A DNA stretch of 64,000 nt from Panagrolaimus kolymaensis (taxonomy: Eukaryota; Nematoda; Chromadorea; Rhabditida; Panagrolaimidae): NCBI GenBank assembly GCA_028622995.1, contig JAJQJQ010000026.1:1054001-1118000 (forward strand). Direction: 5' to 3'. Positions 11,416 through 26,053 of the stretch are shown in pieces. Numbering within the stretch: position 1 is the first letter of the stretch; every line of letters begins with the position of its first letter. Made by a program: the position numbers and the translations under genes. The notes below the pieces were generated by a model, which ran no database searches, was not told where the DNA came from, and saw nothing but the letters and a program-made list of their open reading frames with translations.

Positions 11416-12781
11416 TTACAAATCCACTGGTAATGAAATTCTTGGAGGAGAATATTTTAATTCCATTCCCCAATAATAATGCCAAAGGATGAAAGTAAAA
11501 AGCCAATTTAAGCTCACACCCGTGACATAAGAAAAGACGGCTATTCCAAGTTCTTGATCAACACGACCACTTAAAGCTTCTAAAAATAAAAAAATGAGGT
11601 AATTTGAAGAAGAAAGAAGAAGAAAACAAAAAACAAATATAATTTTATTATTTTTACCCATTAACTTTGGTGCGGTTGCCATTGTTAAAATTGCCATTCC
11701 AAGAACGTAAGAACTTTGCATAAATAAGGCTGCAAAAACAACATAAAATTAAACTTAAAATTATAAGTAAACATAATGAGTTTAAAATTTCCTCAAATGT
11801 AATTATTTTTGCTTAGGTCATTTTCATTTTTGAGTACTAACTCGAAACTATAATAAAAACTTCAAAGATTTCAAAAACTTATGAAAGGAAAATCGAATTA
11901 AAAATTTGAATGAGGGAGGAAAGAAATAATTTTGTGTCATTGTCTGCGTTCTTGTTCTATTTTGTGACGGAATTAGTTGGACGTCTTGTCTTGATTTTTG
12001 TAAGCACACAAAATTTTATTTAATATAATTTATTATCATTATTACATCGACGACGACGACGACAACGCATTTTAAACATATTTTTATTGCTTAAACAAGC
12101 ATCAGAAAGGTTGCCGTACTTCTGTCTACTACTAACTACTACTAATATGTCACACGGCATAAATAAATTCCTAAGGGGCTATAATATTTTTGAATGATAT
12201 AAATTAAAAATAACAACGCCCGCTTCTTTTTCTCTTTGTTTTTGTTATTTTTAAATTTAAATAATACACCTACCAGGCCATAAAAGCCATACAGGACGTG
12301 GAATACAAAGTAATACCACGATTAATAAAATGAGAGCTGACGCTTGTTGAACACACCACGCACAACGCATATATCCACCATCAAGATAATTTGCAATACA
12401 CTCAGTGGTTCCAAGAATTCGATTCATTAAACCAAAATCAAATATAATTATATCATATGCTAAGAATTGTTCGCTCCATGTTGTGGAACTGGTAATATTG
12501 ATATCGGAATGACAGTTGAAGATGTGCCGATATTCTTTGAAGGACCACATATGCTTAAAAAAAGAAATATTTTTTCCTAAAGCTTCCAATAATTAAAAAT
12601 AAAAAACCTGAAGAAAACTGCAAATAACAACAAGAAGCTGAAAGCCCCCCAACAAAGCACATAAAAAACGATTAGATAATCGGGCCCCGCAGAAGCTAGT
12701 GTCAAATTCATCGATGCCAATAATCCAAAATAATCGCATATTTAAAAATTTTGGGATTATTCGTAAAAATCCAAATAGCAT
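11416..12781 (-). CDS. four-helix membrane protein, function unknown
   Basis: Four exons on the reverse strand (12781-12608, 12553-12274, 11729-11658, 11579-11416) join in phase to 229 residues. Hydrophobic segments lie at about 36-58 (FLCALLGGFQLLVVICSFLQ), 125-150 (QASALILLIVVLLCIP), 153-172 (MQSSYVLGMAILTMATAP) and 192-215 (VFSYVTGVSLNWLFTFILW). Between the first two is a hydrophilic loop of about 65 residues with a glycosylation motif (NIT) and several cysteines (NCHSD, TECIANY, MRCAWC). This layout resembles four-pass families with one large extracellular loop, such as nematode DUF-type tetraspans or LAPTM-like proteins, but I could not place it. Hydrophobic segment 3 is split from segment 2 by an intron of about 540 bases. 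No regulatory features seen. Confidence 0.68.
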
Positions 12782-13486
12782 TCATTGCTGCTGTTCGTTG
12801 TTGTTCAAATCTTATTGATAAATAAATCTGTCAATTTCAATTTTAATTAATTAGTAAAAACAGCGAAGACGACGAAATAAATGTTTCTCTCTTCAAAGCA
12901 AAAAAAAAAAAAATCTTTCAATTAAGTTTCAGCAACAAAAAAATAGTGAATTTACAAACATAAAAATGTTGGGTCCAAATTTTTTTTATTTAACACTAAA
13001 CTTTGATTTTAATTACAGAAGTCAAGGATAACCATTTCAAGCAAAATCCGTAGCATTCAAATGAATAATAAAAATAAGACAAGGTTAGAAAAAAAATTTT
13101 CATGTCGTTTAGTGTTTTTTGTTAGCATTTTTCTTTTTTGCTGCTTGTCATCAATATTTTTTCTTCTTTTTCATTGCTTTCAAATGTCATATCAATTCAT
13201 TTGGGTATTAAAGAAGATTTTTTTAATAATGAAAAAGCAAATATTATTAGAGAAAGATTTACTAATTTACTCATCAGTCAGTCATTTTTTGTGAAGATGC
13301 CATTTCCCGCCAAATGTCTAACACGCAAAGCCAATAACAAAAAATTGCGCTTGCTTTAATCGTTTTACTTTCTAAAAACATACACACAACAACCAACAAA
13401 GTTTTTTGCTTAACTTTTTATATTATTTCTGCTTAATTTATTACTAATATTAATTTATTTTTTACTTATGTCTTTTCAAATGTGAA
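12782..13486. other. intergenic, divergent promoters
   Basis: About 0.7 kb between the four-helix membrane protein gene and the BRPF-like gene, which point away from each other. AT-rich, with a 14-base A run near 12900. The open frames at 13061-13359 are phenylalanine- and leucine-rich and unsupported. Confidence 0.45.
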
Positions 13487-16400
13487 ATGGAAAAAACGTC
13501 TGGTAATTTGAAATCAAGAAAGCGTTTAACCGATGCAGGAAGTCATTTTGAGAGAGACTTTTCCGTTAAAATATTAACCCGCGGAATTTTGTCTTTTACA
13601 ACTCAAAATGCTTTTAGTCCAGTAAGTTTTTTGTAAAAGTTTTAAGGAGGTTTCTAACACTTTGAAGAACTATAGTCATTTTTATGTTTCTTTCTTTTAT
13701 ATAATAATTTTCAGTCAACATCACGCTCAATAAAGCCAACTCCAAATATTCTTAAGTTGGAGAAAGCAAAATCTTTAATTTTGGATGAAATTCTGAATCA
13801 TAAAGATTCGGAACATGAAGAAGAGATAATTGTCCGAGATTCTTCGATGTTTGATGTTGATTTTAAATTTAATCTTGGTGAATATTGTGCAGATCAAAAT
13901 GTAATTTATTTTAATAAAAACAAAAAAGTGAAAGTCTTTCTTTCAGGATTTGGATTTTCTTACAATTCTGGAATTTTCCGGGCAATCTTTAACTCAAAAT
14001 GCATTGGAAATGGCAATGGATAGATTTGAAAAAATTGCAGCTTTCAATGTAAATAATTTAGAATTAGAAAAAATATTTATGCTCTTATTCTTTTAGTTTT
14101 GGAAAACAGGCGCCTCAGTAATATATTCTCCAAAGCCGCCTATTGTGAATGGCTTTTGTGATGTTTGTGGAGGCAATGATGAAGCAAGGAATAATCGACT
14201 TGTAATTTGTTATATTTGTCACATGGCTGTACACCAGGTAATTAGAGATAAAATTAAGCTTAAATTCATTTTTTATATATAAATTTTTAAAGGAATGTTA
14301 TGGCTTGCCATATTATCCATTATCTAAATGGAAATGTCGCCGATGTGGAATAAATCCATCATCGCCATTAAAATGTAAATTATGCCCCATTGAAGGTGGA
14401 GCAATGAAGTTTTCATCCACCAATCAACCGATTCATCAACTTTGTGCTATTTGGATTAATGGTGTTATAATATCACAAAATTCTTTCTTAGAACCCATCG
14501 ACATAAAAGAAGTTTTTCGAAATGTATCAACATGTAATTTATGTAAAAAAAATTATGGTGCTGTAGTTGGTTGTGCAAATGTAAGTTTTTTTAAAACAAA
14601 AAAGTACACATTTAATTATAAAATAATTTAAATTATATAGGATGATTGTGAACAAAAAATGCATGTCACTTGTGCTGCAATAGCTGGAGTTATAATGGAA
14701 ACAGCTATTATTATGAGAGGTGGAAGAAAGTTCATTCGAAGAGTGTACTGTCCAAAGCATTCAAAAATGGATAAAGCCCAAATTAAACGGGGCATTGATA
14801 GAGTTACAAAAGCATTAGTTAGTTACCAAAAATAAATTATGAAATATTTCTAAAGCAAGATTTTTTTTTAGAACAAAAGGATGCCAATTGATATTCGAGT
14901 TAGACCCATCGATAAAGCATTGTAAGTTTTGAAGAAGAATAAAATCAAAACAAAAAGCAAAAAAATTTTTTAGTATATCTCCAAATTTTATCAATACTAA
15001 ACTGACGCAAGAAGAAATTTTTTTAATTTATAATTACTGGTTAATTAAAAGATTAAGAAATTATGGAAGCTCGATGGTTCCACGGGTGCAGGTATACAAA
15101 CTCTTAAAGTTCTTAGAAATTTGTTAAAATTTAAATTTTAAAGGCACTCGTAGATCGTTTGGCAAAACCAATTCGCCATCTTCAAAATGAGCATCAAAAA
15201 TCTCTACAACAAGGTAAAACAAATTTTTTTTATTATAAATAAAATGAAAGAGTTTTTAGCATATAAAAATCGAGTTTTATTAAAGCCCAGCGTGCATGGA
15301 GAATTAAATCTTATTGGAAAGTTTACAACGGATTTTCCTATTTTGAGTGACAATATTATTTCTTACTTCGAAAATTCTCTAAACAACCCAAATAACGATG
15401 CAGCTCTTGATTATCCAAATAAGAAACTAATTTTGCATAAACAACAAATTCATTTGGATTCCATTCCGGTGATTGATAAAAATGTGGAACTTTTATTTTG
15501 TCGTAAAAAGGAAGACGTTTTAAGAGTTGTGGTTGATTTGATTCGGGAATATGTGGATCCAACGTTTGAATTTGATTTAAGTTCTCCTTATTCTCCTATC
15601 GATGAAATAAGCGTAAGTCATTGATTGGATCCAAAAAATATTATTAAAATTATCAAAAAAAAATTAGCCATGGGATATTATTGGGCTCATCTTTTATATC
15701 GCTGTACCAGAACATGTCCAAATTACAGCTTTTATTTGTAGTTTATGGCTCTTAGATCCGCTGAAGGTAATTTGAATATTTTAAAAACCAAAAAAATAAT
15801 AATATTTACAACAAAAAATTTCCAGATGTTTGAAAATTTCGATAAAAACTCAAAGAATCCATTAAATCTGAAAATAATTACTAAAAAAGCTCTTCATAAA
15901 GAATATTCAACTTTGAAACAAGTGTATCGAGATTTCCATAAAATGATGCAAAAATTCAATTCATTGTTGTTGCATTTTCAAGGATTCAGAAAAAAATATA
16001 TAGAAAGATATGAAGAAGCTGTTTCATATTCCATGATTCCAAGGCGATATGTTTATGCCCTTCAAACATTAATTAATGAAATAAAAGTTGATGGAAATAA
16101 AATGGAGATGTTTTTAAAATATTTAATGCATGATTTGACCCAAAATGAAAATAATAATGAAATCTCAATTTCAATGGAAGATGACTGCCTTGAAAAGCTT
16201 CGAATTTCTGCACATTATGCTCGAAGTTTAATTAGAGCGGAGAAAGTAGAGCCACTTCCAAATATGGATTTGCTTAAAAGACTTTATCAAAGAAGGGTGC
16301 AGAGAGGCGATGATGAACCTTCAATTGATTTGCCAACCTCTGGATATTCAATTATGCTGGGATTTAGAATTCCTGAAATTTTAGAAAAAGTTTATTATGG

Positions 16401-17239
16401 CCGATGCCTTTTCCCAATAATTTCTTGGTCAGAAAGTCACAAACAAATTCAAAAAAGAGACAAAAAATTAGATGTCAAAATCAAAAAATTTAATGGTATC
16501 TCTAAATTGGTTCAATTTAAAAAAAGTCCCCAAAAGCGGAAAAGAAGAATACCTGTTGAAAAACCTTCGAGACCAGGTTGGTTAAAGTTTAACCGAAAAA
16601 AAAAGTTAATGCTAATTAATTTAATTAATTTTATAGTAAAAATAAAGAAAGAAGGTGAAAAAAAGAAATATATTTCCGCTATAACAGATGATCAAATTAG
16701 GCCGCCGCCGCCACGTCGTCCTAAAAACCCTAAGGCTAAATTTGACCCAATTAACCATAAACAAATAAAAAATGAGTTAACAACAACGGAGGACGAAAAT
16801 TCAAATGTTTTAAATCCTCCACAAATTTCACCAACTTTTCATCATGATGCTTTGGTAATTGTCACGAATTCCAGTAAAGGTAAAAAAATCGCAGGCAAAA
16901 TCATCGATCCACGAATTTATGAACGAAGTAATTCAACTTTATTTCAAAAAATTATGTCTTTACCAAATGCAACAAAGAAATCAAAATACATTTGTGTTAA
17001 ATTATTTTTAAATGAAAATATTACGTGAGTTTTGAATGTCTAAAAAAGTGTTAGAATTAATCAATTAAAAATTTAATTTTAGAGAATGGATTTCAAAAAC
17101 AAAAATAAAAGTTTTAAATATTATTGAAGTGGAAAATTATGTTAAAAACAATAGCCATAATTTAAGCTTTAACCAATCTTCTTCAATACAAAGCTTTAAT
17201 TCGGCTTACAAATATTATACTGAAAATTTATGTATGTAA
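13487..17239 (+). CDS. lin-49: BRPF-type chromatin reader (PHD-Zn-PHD, bromodomain, PWWP)
   Basis: Scaffold of MYST histone acetyltransferase complexes. Thirteen exons: 13487-13621, 13715-13900, 13947-14048, 14097-14237, 14293-14580, 14641-14817, 14872-14921, 14974-15091, 15144-15213, 15260-15612, 15668-15766, 15826-17024, 17083-17239; all phases agree, 1024 residues. PHD1 starts at C162 (CDVCGG, CYICHMAVH, ECYGLPY, WKCRRC). The extended second PHD follows (CKLCPIEGGAMK, LCAIWI, CNLCKKNYGAVVGC, CPKH). Residues about 560-650 (NPLNLKIITKKA, VYRDFHKMMQKFN) look like a diverged bromodomain. A basic, proline-rich linker leads to a C-terminal PWWP-like segment from about residue 912 (DALVIVTNSSKGK, KIIDPRIY, EWISKT). 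Domain order and length fit BRPF/LIN-49 rather than JADE. The bromodomain assignment is the weakest point; exon 10's start is chosen by frame continuity. Confidence 0.84.
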
Positions 17240-17755
17240 AAACGCATGTGTTTCTCAAATATTATTTTTCTCTACAAAAATTATTACTGTAGCGTTTATT
17301 AAATGTGTTTTTAGTTATTCCAATAATTAGTTTTATTTATAATTATTAACCAATCAATCAATCATATTTTTTTATCTCTTCCTGTGCTCGTCTTCTTCCC
17401 TTTTCTATTATCTCCAATGAAATATATATTTTTAATGGGTGTCTTTCATTTATGGGTTTTAATTTTTTTTCTTTACTTTTAACTTTGTTCTCGCAAGTTT
17501 ACTTTAAAAAAATTTTACATGTAGATCTCAAACATTCATTCATTTTTTAAAAGTCTGTCTTTAATAATATTAATATTTATCCTAATCTAACTTTAATCAG
17601 GAATCTATCACTTTAACAATACAATATTTTTAAATAAAATGTACATAACTCTCTCTGTCTCTCTATTTACAACTACATAAATACATATACATACAAAACT
17701 TAAACGTAACAACTAAAAATAAAGACCTAATATTTTTTGTTAAAATAAAAATTTT
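17240..17755. other. convergent intergenic region
   Basis: About 0.5 kb between the stop codons of the BRPF-like gene and the transporter gene, which converge. Contains a CTCTCTCTGTCTCTCT stretch near 17650 and otherwise AT-rich sequence. Nothing coding. Confidence 0.45.
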
Positions 17756-19606
17756 TTATTTTGTTAAAGATTTAGTTGATTTTGAGGTAAATGTACTGCC
17801 AAAACTTGATCGACTTTGTTGTCGACTGAGAGTACGTAAACTTGTGCAAGAACTGGGTGCTGCCCACCATTGCCTTTCATTACTTCCCCAAAGAGAGAAA
17901 ATGATTACAGGTAAAAAGGCTACACCACTTGAAACAAAAAATACTACACCCCATTCTTCACGTGTACCATTTTGAACGATCCATTTCGTCAAAATTTTAT
18001 TACAAATTGAAAACCATGCAACGATAAAAAATGATATGCCTAAAAAATATTATATTTTGAAACTTACGTTTTATTAAAAAATAATCTACCTGTAATGATT
18101 CCAGAAAATGGTGGAGCAAGTTGTAATAAAGCTGTTTGAACTCCGGGAGTATGAAGTCCAGCAAATCCCATTGCAAAGCATAAACAAACAATGGCACATC
18201 CAGCATGATCTTTATCGAAGAAAGGCACAGCAAAAATGCTCACTGATAAACCCAATGATGCAACTGCATTGAAAGCTTTGCAAATTGTGGTACTGTCATA
18301 AGTTGAATGTTTGGTTAACCAACTTGATAAACTTGCAGATAACATTTTTGAAAGAAATAAAAAAGTTATTGGTAAAGCAGAAAATGCACCATTTTTAGTT
18401 GGAGTAAATTCAAGAACATCTCTCATGTAATTAGGAAGGAATTGAAGTAAAATAACTAAAGGATATTCATGGCAAATTAGAGAAAAAATTCCAACCCAAA
18501 GTGGAAGAGAAGTAAGCAAATTTCTCCATGGAACATTTCTTTTTTCAGTTCGCTTTCCAATACTTTCACACGCAATTTTACTTTCAATATATAATCTTTC
18601 TCGATTTGAAATGCAATATTGTTTTGAGGGTTTATCTGCGCCCATGGGAATCCAAAAAACTACAACCAACGCAGAAATAATTCCACTTAAAATAAAAATG
18701 GTTGGCCATCCACCATTTATATCTTTTCTGGTACACAAGTATCCGGCGGTTGGAAGAATAAACAATGTTCCAATTTGTCTTCCACCTGTTATAATTCCTA
18801 TAGCTGCCGCTCTTTCAGATTGTGGAAACCATCTTGTAATTAAAGAGTTAACTGATGGAGTCATGCAAGCATCAGCTACGCCGATGGATATTCTAGCACC
18901 TATTGCATACCAAAAACTTTTTTCTGCTAACCATGGCAAAGTAAAATTACCAATGGTGCATAAAATAAGACTTATGGCAACCATAACTTTTCCATTTACT
19001 TTATCTGCATAAAGACCTGTTATAATCATTAATAATGACCCAGCATTTTGGGCTGCAAGAACGAGGCCTTCCTAAAAAAAAAAATACATTTTTTAGTTTG
19101 TAATAATTCTTTTTTTTAGTTGCAAAAAAGGCACAAAAAAGAGATGAATGAAAAAAATAATAATAAATTACCTGATCTGATTCCCATTCAAGGTCGCCAC
19201 CATACTTATGTAAAGGGCATTTAATCATACAAATTAAAGCCACAGCAATATTTGATGAACTTATGGATAATGTTATATAACAACAACAAAGTAATACAGC
19301 TAATAGCAATCTCATAGATGGAAATAAAACTGTTGGAGAATTAAATAAATCATATTCGTCATCATCAACAATTTTATTAATATTATTATTATTTGTTGAA
19401 TGCAAAGAAGCAGAAGAGGTTTTGGGTGAAAGTCCAAAATGAGCTGAATCTATTCGAAATATAGGACTATGTTTTGGATGGCAATCAGCTTGACACAAAG
19501 TATTGATATGAGGCGGCAAATTGGATTTCCTTTTAATCCATATTCCTCCATCATCGCCGCTGCTTCCATCATTTTTTGGAAGTTTATTATTATTATCTTC
19601 GCTCAT
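17756..19606 (-). CDS. SLC17-like major facilitator transporter
   Basis: Polytopic membrane anion transporter of the sialin/vesicular-transporter group. Three exons (19606-19172, 19071-18090, 18039-17756) join in phase to 566 residues. A hydrophilic, asparagine-rich N-terminal tail of about 95 residues is followed by the first membrane helix (LLLAVLLCCCYITLSISSS). Family motifs are recognisable: EWESDQEGLVLAAQNAG, GLYADKVNGKV between helices 2 and 3, RISIGVADACMTPSVNSL, RWFPQSERAAAIGI and GADKPSKQY, then ISNRERLYIES in the central loop. About twelve hydrophobic segments can be counted. The C-terminal tail is serine-rich (TSKSTKSLTK). The substrate cannot be read from the sequence; nematodes carry many such paralogues. 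An upstream in-frame ATG at 19834 would add 76 residues without family character, so the ATG at 19606 was chosen. Confidence 0.86.
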
Positions 19607-21070
19607 ATTTATTTTTTTCTTTAAAGATAAAAATAAAAAGCAGCAGCAAAGTGAAAGATAACTTGCGGCGTTAATAAATGATTTAAACCTTTTACCTCTA
19701 GGGTCGGTTTTTTTCTTTCTAAAGCTTATTTTTCTTCTGATTTCCGTCGCAGTTGAAAGAACTAACTGATTGGCGCCAGACGGAAGGAAAGAAGAAACGT
19801 AAGAAACGAAAGAAAAAAGAAGAAGGGAAGACACTTCTTTCCTTCCTTTTTTTTATATTAACTCTATTCTCTATTCTCTGACCGTTCTTTGCCAATAATT
19901 TTCCGGTATCAATTTATCACTTCTTTGCTTCCCTTATTTTTTGTAATGCGCAGCAGTATCAACCATACGTGGGCATGATGGTGTGCTACAAAATTTTTGA
20001 AAACGATACCCCTAAATTCTTAAGAAATTTTCATAGGGTCCTCCCTTGCTACATTTTTTTTGGACATTTTTTGAACGTTACCCCATAATTTTTAAACAAA
20101 AAACAAAAGGGTCCTCCCTGTTCTTTTTTTTTAAATTTCTTAAAACCTCAACGCTACCCCATTACCCTTGGGTGTGTCAAAACACACCCAAACACACCCT
20201 GTGCCCATCTGTGGTATCAACCTTTTAACGTCACTTTATTTCAACGTCAAAAAAATAAATTTTACGACAGCGGTTTTTAAAAAACTTGACCAAAATTTTT
20301 TTTCTCTTCGTCGTCAAGCAAAGATCAATTATATTTTATTTTTGCTATTTTTCATTGATTCGTTTGTTTTTATCATTTTTAAATTTATCCTTTTAACCTG
20401 CGCCTGAGGGGTTTGTTAAACCTTGCATCACTTTTAATAGATTTATTTAAAAAAGCTAAAATATCGAATTGATTGGATTACACTTTTTTTAATGATAAAA
20501 AAATGGAGAGAGAGAAAAACCATTAATTGTTAAACTAACAACTTTCCATTTCTTTAATTATGAAAATCACGCAACAACTTTGCTGGCTGTGTAATAAAAC
20601 CGTTAAAAATTCAAACTTTCAGGTTTTCGGGAAAAATGAAGAAATCAAAGCAGAAAACCCAAATATGTTTTTATTTATAATAATTTTTTAATAAAGAAAT
20701 AAAAATATTTAAAGAAAGAAATTTAAAGTTATTTTTAAATCCAAGGCTTTTACGAAACTTTTGTTGTTAGTAAAAGCAAAATATTATGACATTAGCCTTG
20801 ACTAAAAAAGCCGCAGCAATAAAAGAAAAAAAAGAAAACTATCGAAAGAAAGAAAATTATAAATCACTGTTATTTTGTGTGTTTTTGTATATTATTTTGA
20901 TAATTAAATAATCTAAGAGTTTTCTTGCTTTTAAAATTCGAAAAAATTAATATACCATTTAATTTTTTTATTATTTATAAAAAAGTAATTATACTTAAGA
21001 TTCATGGTTGTTAAAAAAAAGAATAAAACATTTGAAAAGAGTAAAATTGATAACAAAGCTGATTTTAATT
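19607..21070. other. intergenic between transporter and Raf genes
   Basis: About 1.46 kb. Upstream side holds the transporter promoter; the far side is the 3' flank of Raf. It contains a degenerate tandem repeat near 20000-20220 (separate entry) and otherwise AT-rich sequence. No gene seen. Confidence 0.45.
20003..20170. repeat. degenerate tandem repeat, about 73-75 bases per unit
   Basis: Units begin with CGATACCCC, CGTTACCCC and CGCTACCCC at about 20004, 20079 and 20151; the first two units both contain AGGGTCCTCCCT (20035 and 20108). Spacer sequence between these marks is AT-rich and less conserved. A short inverted pair GGGTGTGT / ACACACCC follows at 20171-20190. No function evident. Confidence 0.55.
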
Positions 21071-23583
21071 TTAATCTTCAGCATTGTAGCCAGAAAAGGG
21101 ACCAGGTGACATATATTTAGGTGTTTTTGGTGTCACCGATGTATGTAGTGACGAATCCAGCTCGTCAACTGTATGAGAAGTAGGATGGTGATCATGTCTT
21201 CTACCAGCAGCTTTATAAATATATGGATCGCTTTGAGTTTTAGTTAATTTTGGTAAATTCAAAGCTACTCTGCTTAAACTTTGTTTGACCTGTAAAAAAT
21301 CCAATGTTTATTGGAACAAAAACAAAAAGTAATTAAATCTACCTCATCGAATTCTGGTCTGTTATCTGGATTATAATCGATGCATGTAGTGAAAAGGCTT
21401 CGCAATTTTGTTGGGCAATCATGTCTTAAGTGAGAGACATCCGGTCTGATTAAACCCATACCAACCATAAAAATAATTTGATCTCGATTGTTGATGTGAT
21501 CATAGGGAAGTCGAGCTGTCAATAACTCATATAAACAAATTCCAAATGAATAAACATCCGAGCGATTTGTATGTTCATGCATTCGAATAACTTCAGGTGC
21601 CTAAAAAATAAAAATTATAAACTTTTCAAATGACAAAAATAAATTAATTTATTACCATCCAAAGGATAGATCCCGTGGGTTGTTGAGCTTGTTGACCAGG
21701 AGTTGTGGAACTCCATCGAGTTTTTACTGTAGCAAGGCCGAAATCTCCAATTTTTACTGTGTTGTCTTCCGTCAAAAATATATTATTTGTTTTTAAATCT
21801 CTGAAAATTTTCAAAAATGAGAATTAATCTTTTAGTGTAAAAACATACCTGTGGATTATGTGTTTAGCATGGAGATAACTCATACCATGAACAATTTGTC
21901 GACAAATTTTAATAATTTTAGCTAAAGAAAATTCAACCCGTGGCTCAACAACATGAATATGATGATACAGAGATGATCCTTGACACCATTGAGTAACAAT
22001 AGCAAGTTGGGGATCACGAACCCAACCCATGAAATTTAAAATATTTGCATGTCTTGTACTTCTTAAAAGTGCCATTTCATTTTTAAATGCTTTCAATAAT
22101 GTAGGACTTGGATTTCCAACATTTAAAACTTTGATTGCCACATCACCTAGAAAATTTAAATATACTTTTAATTTGTTTGAACTTGCAAAAAAAAGTTATG
22201 ATTACCAAAATAAATTCCTTTGAATACAGTTCCAAAAGAGCCTGAACCAATTTTAGGGCCAAATTGAATTTCTTTTGAAGCTATTTCCCAATCTCCAACA
22301 CTTTGACGTTTATATGCTTTGGAATTAAAGCCTCCGGGTGAATGAAATCCAGACATTTCGCCGGGGCTTCGACTTCGATTTCGAGGGAAAAATTCATCTG
22401 GAATTTTTTGTGGTGGAGCTGATTGTGGAGGAGTTAAGTTTGTCGATGATGGGCCGGGCATAATATCGGTGACTAAATATGGCGATGGACTAGAGCATGT
22501 CGATGTTGGGCTAGTTGAAGTTGAACCATTTAAAGTTATTTTAGATGGAATAAGGCGATTCGTTGATGGGGGATAAAGAGATGATGATGATAATGAAGGT
22601 TTTTCTGGACGACTTGTTGAAGATGAAGAAGACCCGTCATTATTTGTTATCGTTGAAATATTATTTATCGTAGCTAAAATTATAAAAAGCTTAAATATTT
22701 GGAAAAAATTTAAAGCAAAAACATACTTAAATAAGGTTGAAAACCAGAATGCATCGAAGTGGTTTGTAAATTGCCAGCCTAAAAAAATAAAATATATATA
22801 ATATAAATTTTTATGTTTTATTTATTTTTTAACTTACTAATGCAAATTCATCTTTAATTACATTTATATTTGGAGCGGATGAAGCTCTATCTCTGGAATA
22901 TGGGGTTTGACTATCATGCCTTCGAAGAGCAGATTGTCGAGTTATTTCACCCCCAGATGGCGCTAAAAAAGATAAAATTTTCATCGATACTTAATTTTTA
23001 ATATATACTTACGTTCGTCAGGAGACTTTTCTGGCCCTGTTCGTAAACTATCCAATATTTCTGTAGCCATATTAGCAAAAGCTGCACTTTTTTCACCATA
23101 ATTTTCACACATTTGTCTAACTTGTTCAGCCATTAATGGATTATGCGGAATTTGTTCGGTTAAATCACAATACGGCGGTATTTTAGACCAACATTTTGAG
23201 TGGAAATGAAAGAAACATCTTTCGCATCGATAACTACCCATAATAATCATTCCATGGCAAACATTACACTTATTAAAATTAGTTTTCTTAAAAATATGTG
23301 TGATTGATGACATAAGTTGCAAGCCTTCGCTATGAACCCATAATTCTTTTTTCTCCAAAGTTGAAGCCAAAGTTTCCAAATCCGTTTTTAAACTAATACT
23401 AGGACTTTTTGGATCTGCGGATAAACAAACTCGGCACATTTTTGGATCAATGTTACGCTTCTCCAAAATTTTACCAATTGCATCTCTCGCTGTTACACCC
23501 TTGCGAACAGGTAATTTTGAATGTTGATTAAATGGAAGATGAATTTCAATTAAAAAATCTTTGCTGCCCATTTTTTGAAACAT
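21071..23583 (-). CDS. lin-45: Raf serine/threonine kinase
   Basis: MAP kinase kinase kinase that links Ras to MEK. Exons (reverse): 23583-23013, 22962-22838, 22777-22744, 22673-22206, 22146-21849, 21800-21656, 21600-21343, 21289-21071; about 705 residues. Order: Ras-binding domain (about 5-85, [23 protein letters not shown]), C1 zinc domain (about 93-140, H-x12-C-x2-C pattern, [12 protein letters not shown]), a 14-3-3 site in CR2 (RASSAPN, Ser219), a serine-rich linker, then the kinase: GSGSFG at 386, K405, HRDLK at 498, DFG at 518, APE at 548. A C-terminal 14-3-3-like site (KTQSDP) is present. Exon 3 needs the unusual donor GTTTCA at 22743; the stronger-looking GTATGT 17 bases further on would leave an in-frame TAA. 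Start could be 23583 or the ATG at 23571. It lies back to back with a MAPKAP kinase. Confidence 0.94.
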
Positions 23584-24622
23584 ATAAAAAGATTAAGGAA
23601 AAATCATATAAATACCGGCAAAAAATAAAAGTAATATGTAAAAATAAAGATCAAAGGCTGAAGATGGATGCTGAAATAAAATAGTTTTACATTAAAATTT
23701 TATAATGAAATCCGCCAAAGTTCAATTAAGAATAGAATAACAAAAAGAAAAGATTTAAAATTTATCAAAATTTATTTATGAAAATAATAAAAAATAATAT
23801 AATGCAATTAATTCAAAAGCCGCCCGGTGGTGGAGAAAATGACGACGATGTCAACGACGATGCATGTGCACGTACTACACCATCCAGAATTCATTTATTC
23901 CATCAATTTTCGTCTCGAGATAACAACAAGAACAATGCATGATTTTTTTCTTCTTTTTTTCTTCCACTGCGGCTGCTTTTTTTTTTGTTTTGAGGAGAAA
24001 AAAAAGAGAATATTTCATCACAATTTTTTTTCTTTATGTTTTTTCCCCTTACAGTTTAAAAAAATCATAATATATTTTAAAATAATTTTGCTACCGCATG
24101 TTATTGTTTTTATTTTATTTTTCCATTGATTTTTTTCCTCGCTCATTTTTATTTGCTTTGCCTTTTTTCTTGCCTTAATTTGATTGATAAACCTTAAAAA
24201 GGTCATCATCGTCCTGCCAAGACTTGTCGTCGTCGTTGTTGTTGCTTTCCTTTATTTCGTACAAAAACCACAAAGAAAATAAAGGAAAGAAACATTTCAA
24301 CAACTTTTCTTTCCATGTTTTACCTGCAAATTAGGAATAGTTGATTTATTTAAGCTTTAAAAAAATAATGTTTCTTCATAACCCTTATTTATTTATTTCG
24401 TATAATTCTTTTATTTTTTTTATAAAAGCTGTTGTTATTTTTTGATCAAAGGGCACAACCTTCCTTTTTGTTTATGTTTTTGAGTTTCTTTTATTATTTT
24501 TTCTCGCAATAAAACTTGTCAAGCCAACCAACAACACGTCATTGTTGTGTAACTTTTGATATCTTAAATTTAAGCTAACCTATTTTTGAGTTTTTTAGAT
24601 TAACAAAAAAAAAAGAATCAAT
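23584..24622. other. shared promoter region of Raf and MAPKAP kinase genes
   Basis: 1.04 kb between divergent start codons. AT-rich, with CGACGATG/TCGTCGTCG trinucleotide clusters near 23845 and 24225. A TTTTTTAG acceptor at 24591-24599 lies 24 bases before the kinase ATG, a likely leader or 5'-UTR splice site. No other gene supported. Confidence 0.45.

Positions 24623-26053
<1,431 letters not shown>

Noticed and set aside
15745..17028. 427-codon open frame as a separate gene starting MALRSAEG
   Set aside because: Its first part is intron and its rest is exon 12 of the BRPF-type gene; phases match upstream exons.
19607..19834. N-terminal extension of the transporter from ATG 19834
   Set aside because: The added 76 residues are basic and unlike SLC17 N termini; the 19606 start gives the expected layout.
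22727..22743. Raf exon 3 extended to the GTATGT donor
   Set aside because: Extension brings an in-frame TAA and the wrong phase for the next exon.
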